NCBI GenBank assembly: GCA_034509495.1
Contig: CM067508.1
Location: forward strand, 26,491,886 to 26,555,885
Direction: 5' to 3'
DNA from: Acestrorhynchus altus
Lineage: Eukaryota > Chordata > Actinopteri > Characiformes > Acestrorhynchidae
Length of the DNA: 64,000 nt
Shown here: positions 58,246 to 64,000 of the stretch, one piece after another
Numbering within the stretch: the stretch's first letter is position 1
Layout: each line of letters opens with the position of its first letter
Position numbers and translations under genes: made by a program
Notes under the pieces: generated by a model
Seen by the model: only the letters and a program-made list of their open reading frames with translations
The model's database searches: none
What the model was told of the DNA's origin: nothing

Positions 58246-59838
58246 CTGATGATGACTGCATGCGTGGAGCAGATGATTGTGAGATTGGAGAATTCAAAAA
58301 CTGCTGTTTTTCATCTTAGCTTCACTATATAGATTTTTAAAATAATAAAATATTTATACTTAAAAGGAAAGAAAGCCGTCCTCGTCAATTACCATTGTGC
58401 TTGTTTGTTTGTCCTGGAATAAATTCTCTTGTCATTATTATATAGATTTAGGAGCCCAGCAAACTCATTAACCAATCATTTGTATGTGATGTAACCCAGC
58501 CCTGGATGAGGGCTGTAACAATAACAAATCCTAGGCATAAGATGATTTTCTCTAAATAGAATTCAACTATATACCCTGAGTTCAAACTTGATTTGATATA
58601 TTTTATACAGTTTAACAAAAACTGTAAGTCCAAACATATGCAGGCTTAAAGAAGACTGCCACTACCTTGTTTACCTGCACTACACACTTTGCTCCATTTG
58701 CTATTTTGCATGCAGCATCTCTCCTCCACCCAAACACCAAGTAGCCTTTACATCAGTCCATCTAATCTTCTAATTCATACCCCTCTGTCCTACCACACCT
58801 ATGATCCAACACGGAACCTGACAGACAGCTTCATCCTTTTCTGATAATAAAGTGCCACCACGCTGTAATCCACCTGACCACCTGATCAGTGGGGGAACGC
58901 ACAGCGGGATGCAGGGAGACTTTTGCAGGCTGCAGATGGTTGCAGAGATTGGTGAGGATGGGTGTCACTGACAACCAGGTCCGAAATTATTTACCACTGA
59001 TAAACAGATGGTCCTTCACAGGCCTACGAGTTGGGGGAGGGAGGGCAACATCCATCTGGATGAGAGGCAGGTGAGAGGAGATTTAATCTTACTGGTGTCA
59101 AAGCCCTCACATGAAACTCCTGTGTGGTATGACAACATCATAATGAGCACACAGTGGTCCTCAAGTTCATCTCTTCAACTCCGTCATGCCATCATGTCCA
59201 TCACCTTCAAGGAAAGTCTGGGAAGGTCAACTGAACTCACTCTTCACTGCAGTTTGATCTCAAATAAATGACAATATGGTAACACTGCAAAAAAGCTACA
59301 ACAGCAGTAATTCCCATGATAATGTCAAGATTCACAATTTGGATTTGTGTCCAAACTTCACAGGTGGATGCTTCCAACACTCACAGTATTGTAAACCAGT
59401 TGATCTTAGCCTGAAGGTAGGAGTGTGAGATTTTACACTTTTTTTCACATACCACTGCAGTCAAACCAAAATCTCAGAAACAGCCCAAAATGTTGAACTT
59501 TCAGTGTAAGTTTTTTTGGTCACCTGATGTTAAATTGAATCATTTCTCTCACAATCAAGTCTATCAACACATACCTGTAACTGAGTCAACTGTGTTATTC
59601 AATAATATACAGTGGGTTTGGGTTTTACTTTTTGAGTAAAACCAAAATTTATATTAAGATTAGATTAAAATATTTTTGAATGCAGGTTAATAATATGGCA
59701 AAAATGTTCATTGACTGCATTTCTTGTAAAACTTATGTAAATGTAAAATGTAAATGTAAAACTTATATTTATAACTTTAACTATATATAAGAAAGATTAA
59801 TAAGTTCATATATTGTTCAAAACATACATTTTGAGTAA

Positions 59839-59839
<1 letters not shown>
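58246..59839. other. Intronic sequence with no recognised feature
   Basis: 58850-59260 is GC-richer with two overlapping open frames (58889-59271) that I do not recognise. Codon usage and domain evidence are absent. Confidence 0.4.

Positions 59840-59873
<34 letters not shown>
59840..59873. repeat. (AAC)n microsatellite
   Basis: About 11 AAC units. Confidence 0.97.
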
Positions 59874-59943
59874 GAAAACCAGTGCAGTAAATTACTTTGA
59901 ATGTTGACTTCCTCACTTTTACAACAAAGTTGTTTTGGAGCAT

Positions 59944-60082
59944 TGCTGTTGATTAATTCATCGTCATGATCATTCATTATCATTCACTGGACACAATGTA
60001 AAGAACAATTCTCAGATTCACATTCCAGTGAAGTCCAGTGAATGATAATGAAGGATCATGATGATAAACTTGATCAACAGCA
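59944..60082. repeat. Inverted repeat with ~48-bp arms
   Basis: Arms 59944-59991 and 60034-60082 are inverse copies with a few mismatches ('cattcattatcattcactgg' / 'ccagtgaatgataatgaagg'; 'tgctgttgat' / 'atcaacagca'), with a 42-base loop. Probably a small MITE. Confidence 0.8.
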
Positions 60083-61811
60083 AAAAGAATTTCCAAAAAT
60101 GGAGAGGTCACAGCAGCAATATTCAAGAAAGTGCACAAAGAAAGTCCCTAATTGTACAGGTGACTGCAGTCTGTAGTACCACTTGGCTAAATTACACAAA
60201 ATGTGAGTTTAACACAATTGTAGCTCCGATCCTGATTCTGAATGGGTCTCCGCTGATTGAACCTAGTCATCAGATTTTGAGGAAGTGAAGTAGTGTGTGG
60301 TGGATTCAGTCTTTGAAAACAAAGCTATGCTATGGCCTAAAACAGGCAATGCTTGGGAATATTCTGGACCCCAACATAAAAATTAGGCTGTTTAATTCCG
60401 ACATAAAATAACAGGGTGGAAAAGAGGCTTGTAAAACTGCATCTGAGTATTTTCACCCCAAAGGTCACCTTCTGTTGTATCCATAATAAATGTATTCTTT
60501 AGCCCCTTAAATATTCCAGTGTAGCATATCGCTGATAATGGTGGACAATCATTTCCTGTATTTAGGAAACAACACAAAATATGGACTCAGAACATAAGTC
60601 AACGTGCAGGTGCAGGTGCAGGTGCAAGAGCAGGTTCAGTGAATTATTCCTTTAATAATTGCACTACACTGATGCATGAGAAGCACAATTTAATATGTTA
60701 AGACATTGTTATAGTAACACAGGCAGTTTCCTTCTCCTGCACTTTAGACTTTAATCTTTAATGAATAACGACCAAAAGGTGGTCAAAAGAGCTTTTCAGA
60801 AAAAAAACATTCTAACTGCAATTAGTGACACAATCATCAGTGATGCTGCTACCCAGTGGTCAACTGCCTCTTTGTGAAGGAACATCTCTTGACTGGAGGC
60901 TACACTTGAAGTTTAGTGCTATGAAGCGCGAGTGTGGAAAGGGAAAGGGTTATGAACCTCCGGCTGAGATTACTAGCCTTGTCTTCATGAAAAGGTGTGA
61001 TGCCATAATCATGCTTCCACTGACTCTTTTGTTCTTTGCAGCTTTCTGAAAGAAACCGGTCTCCTCTTTCCAGGTCCTCTGCTTATTCATCCATCCTCCT
61101 TTCATCCCTCAAGAACATAATGATCTGCACAAAAGCCTTAGAGGAGCCAACCAGAATTATATGAATAAGAAGTACAGCAGGCTGCCTGATATGGAAATGC
61201 TGTATAAACTCTGTCATGCACATGTCTGCCCATGACTTTCCCTCATTTTATTCTCAGGTTGAAAATCATTGTTTTCTTTGCACTTTCCCATTCTCTCCCT
61301 CCACCAATCTCATTCTGATTGAAAACTCTGCTTTTATCAAAGTTTGACAAAGTTTCCAAAATGCTAATGCACCACCACCTTCCAATTGCAATTTTAGCCC
61401 ATTTTCTTTACTATTTGCACAGCGCAATGAAAGGGATCGCAATCTTAACTTTCTAGCTCTTAACTTCTCGTTCGTAACTTCCCTCCCCCCTCAAATGCAG
61501 AAATCTTAAAATAGTGCTCTTCTCATTTCACTCTTTGTGCCTCATTACATTTTTATCACTTTTGTCCACACCCTGAACACACCTCAAGGCACGGCAAATG
61601 TTACTGCTCTTCACTCCATCTGTACGTGTCAGAGAGGAATGGATATTGCTCCCATTCTGTACATAACTGTTTGGTGAACATTTATGCCCCCACCCTGTAT
61701 CTCTCTGCACACTTATCAGCAAATATTACTTCTAAACACAGCATTATAGAAGTACTGTACTCTCCTACCTCAGTGACTACTGTTCATGTAAGTTATATTT
61801 ATACTCGTTCT
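60083..61811. other. Intronic sequence, short (GCAGGT)n only
   Basis: A GCAGGT array of four to five units lies at 60605-60636. Otherwise nothing recognised. Confidence 0.4.
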
Positions 61812-62425
61812 TAGCACTGCATTGACACTGACACAGCGATGGTGTGTTAGTTTGGGTTGCACTAGTATGAGTGGATTAAACAGAGCCGTGCTGCTGGACT
61901 GTCTAAACCCCTCTGTGTCACTGCTGAACTGAGGATAGCCCATCAACCAGAAATATTCAACCAACAGCATGCTGAGGGCAGCAGCCTGTGAGCACTGATG
62001 AAGGAGCAGAAGAGGATCAACACAAACCGTATAGAAACCGGTGAGCTTCTGTCCCTGACTTTACATCTACAAGAAGGGATGACTAGATACGAAGTGTCTC
62101 ATAGAGTGGAGAGTGAGATACAGATACAGTGTTTACAGCAGCAGCGCTGTGGCTGATCCACTGGTACCAGCACAACACACATTAACACACTACTACCATG
62201 GCAGTGTCAGTGCAGTGCTGAGAATGACCACATAATGTGGTGGTCCCTTGGGGTCCTGATCATTGAAGAACAGGGTGGAAGAAGATTAACACATATGCAG
62301 AGAATCAGATCAGACATCAGGCTGTAATCATAGAACTACAATGTGCTCCTATATAAGTGCAGCTGATAATAATGAACAGTGCATGTGTGAAAAAGGAGGT
62401 GGTCATAAATGCATGACTGATTGAC
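61812..62425 (+). mobile_element. MITE (family E), full copy with internal inverted arms
   Basis: The arms 61812-61897 and 62135-62221 are ~85-bp imperfect inverse copies ('agcactgcattgacactgac' / 'gtcagtgcagtgctgaga'; 'gtgctgctgg' / 'cagcagcagcgctg'). After the right arm come 'ggtcctgatcattgaagaac', 'agcagctgataataatg'-like sequence and 'aaggaggtggtcataaatgc', a decayed Tc1-style end. Other copies: 24084-24285 and 44190-44700. Confidence 0.75.
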
Positions 62426-63599
62426 GTGTAGGTCACAACATACAGCATACTGCATATAGCTATAAGTCTGCACTTTTCCCCCAGCCCCTCACAGTGAATA
62501 ACGAGTGCTTTGGCAGCACTGCACTGTCCTGTCTGTTTATTGTGTCTAATGTATCTTGTATTCATCATATTTTTTGCATTGGTCTGAGTCTATGTTTGCA
62601 CATTGCACTTCATGAGTTCTGTATTGTGTTGTTTTGTTCCACGTTGCACCAGGGTGATGTAAAACAAAACAAACAAACACATTAAAAATGAAATAATATG
62701 TTTTATTTAAAGGTAAAAAGCCAAAAACACGTACCAAACCACTAAAATCTATCAACAGAGCTTAACTGTGAGAGACAAATTATTTCATCCATAGTGGAGT
62801 GTCATTCAAACTAATTGTGTCAGGTAGTATTAATAGACGACATGATGGATTGGCTATAGACATTTAAGGGTGTGTGTGAGTGAGTTTGTGTGAAAAGTGC
62901 TTTTATTGGTTTGTACAGTCACTGGTCCTGGCATATATCAATTTTGTGAGAATTCCTACCTTCCTTGGACTAAAGCACAATATAGCGGAATATTTCCTGT
63001 TTTACCCCACTGCCCCCACTGTGTATTAAGGTAATTATGTATCATATTATAAAAATAAATGAATAAATAAATGTACTTTAAAAAAGTTACTTTCAAGTAA
63101 CATCCATCAGTGAATATTCAAATGTATTTATAAAATATTTGCATAGACGTTCAAGCTTAAAGGGAGCATACTGGAGCCTACCTGGAGCAGCAGCAATTTT
63201 TGATGAATAAAAATATTAAATGAAAATATAAGTAAATTGAAAGTAAAGTAAAGTAATTGTACATTGCCATAATATAAACAAACAATATTGATCAAATCTA
63301 TTAATCTGTTAAATTATACTTAAATTACACACTGATACTCTCTATATGCATTCTTTAAAATAATAGAACAATGTACTTACCATTAATGAATAGATACTTT
63401 GTGGTTGTATGGATTTTAAAATATGAGCCACAACTACCTGTTTATAGTTATATATTAGTTAATATAACTAAAATGATAACAGTATAATGCAGCACCTTTT
63501 GATTCAACTACAGATGAATTATTTCCCACATTCAAGAATCAAGTCATACTCTGCACTGTTTGTAACTCTGTAAAAGCCCCAAATTAAAAGTCTTTAAAA
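62426..63599. other. AT-rich intronic sequence, nothing recognised
   Basis: Contains short (GTAAA)n-like runs near 63230-63256. No gene or repeat supported. Confidence 0.4.
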
Positions 63600-63604
63600 A
63601 TTAA

Positions 63605-64000
63605 AAGTGGATGATGTTCCTTTTGGCTTCAACAAGCCGGCACCTCCAGCTCTCACTGGATCAGTTTGCAGCCGAGTGTGAAGCAGCTGGGATGACAATC
63701 AGCACCTCAAAATCTGAGAGCATGGTGCTCAGTCAGAAAAGGGTGAAATGCCCTCTCCGGTTTGGAAATGAGTTCCTTCCTCAAGTGGAAGAGTTCAAGT
63801 TCATCAGGATTTTGTTCACGAGTGAAGGAAGGATGGAGCGGGAGGTTGACAGGCGGATCATGCAGCATCTGCAGTGCTGCAGACAGTCTGTTGTGGTGAA
63901 GAGGGAGCTGAGCCAAAAGGCAAGGCTCTCAATTTACTGCTCAATCCACATTCAAACTCTCACCTATAGTCATTTTAAAAAATGAGATCCTGAATACAAG
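63605..64000 (+). pseudogene. Non-LTR retrotransposon reverse transcriptase fragment
   Basis: The plus strand from 63611 reads LLASTSRHLQLSLDQFAAEC, then EAAGMTISTSKSESMVL, then EEFKFIRILFTSEGRMEREV, VVVKRELSQKARLSIYCSI and TLTYSHF. This is the segment after the catalytic 'ADD' of a common fish LINE reverse transcriptase (QFAAECEAAGM...KSE, LGVLFTSEGR, KRELSxKAKLSIY). Just upstream GTG GAT GAT GTT (63607-63618) encodes a V-DDV remnant of that catalytic box, but one base out of frame. The N-terminal part is absent, so the copy is 5'-truncated. It ends in a small deletion and stop near 63983. The element may continue past the window edge. Confidence 0.8.

Larger units (their letters stand above)
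55224..64000 (-). other. cdh13: Partial intron upstream of the EC2-end exon (intron 7 equivalent)
   Basis: This starts at the CTCTTCTCTGCAG acceptor and runs off the right edge. The preceding EC2 exon is not visible in these 8.8 kb. Contents are microsatellites, a transposase relic, a hairpin, a MITE and a reverse-transcriptase fragment. Confidence 0.85.

Noticed and set aside
58889..59271. Two overlapping open frames (61 and 87 codons) in a GC-richer segment
   Set aside because: I do not recognise either product and see no splice signals or domains; too weak to call.
1..64000. A novel multi-gene system
   Set aside because: Apart from three cadherin exons there is no intact coding gene, so there is no basis for a new system in this window.

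Overview
This is animal genomic DNA, most likely from a ray-finned fish. It is AT-rich and dominated by interspersed repeats and long dinucleotide or trinucleotide microsatellites. The only protein-coding sequence I can support is three short exons with proper splice sites. The repeats look like those of teleosts: several Tc1/mariner families, tRNA-derived SINEs, a fish retroposon with a conserved 'gaggaaacc' block, and a fish non-LTR reverse transcriptase. They point weakly to an otophysan such as a characin, catfish or electric fish. That placement is inference from recall.

The host gene is cadherin-13 (cdh13, T-cadherin), read on the minus strand. Its exons lie at 55083-55223 (141 nt), 26723-26905 (183 nt) and 24884-25137 (254 nt). 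They join in frame and encode the end of extracellular cadherin repeat EC2, all of EC3, and the start of EC4. By size and position they match exons 8, 9 and 10 of the classical cadherin layout. Everything else in the window is intron: at least 8.8 kb upstream (55224-64000, partial), 28.2 kb (26906-55082), 1.6 kb (25138-26722), and at least 24.9 kb downstream (1-24883, partial). The first exons, the EC4/EC5 exons and the GPI-anchor exon are outside the window.

The introns hold decayed mobile DNA. At 0-9 kb there are a 48-bp minisatellite, a 24-bp tandem repeat, a transposase pseudogene split by a duplicated composite repeat, and a 190-bp tandem repeat. At 9-24 kb there are more Tc1 derivatives, a frameshifted Myb/SANT-like (Harbinger-type) pseudogene, and a nearly full-length 1.4-kb Tc1-type element with ~110-bp terminal inverted repeats. 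The 27-55 kb intron holds SINEs, a 459-bp solo LTR, a Tc1 copy interrupted by another transposon that contains telomere-like repeats, a palindromic element nested inside a Tc1 derivative, and a ~980-bp foldback structure. At 55-64 kb there are a hairpin, a 0.6-kb MITE with internal arms, and a reverse-transcriptase fragment at the right edge.

I found no operon, CRISPR array, RNA gene or defence-like gene set, and no convincing new biological system. The most useful leads are two non-repetitive GC-richer blocks (43380-43560 and 55500-55740) that could be intronic regulatory elements of cdh13, and the nested or foldback transposon structures.
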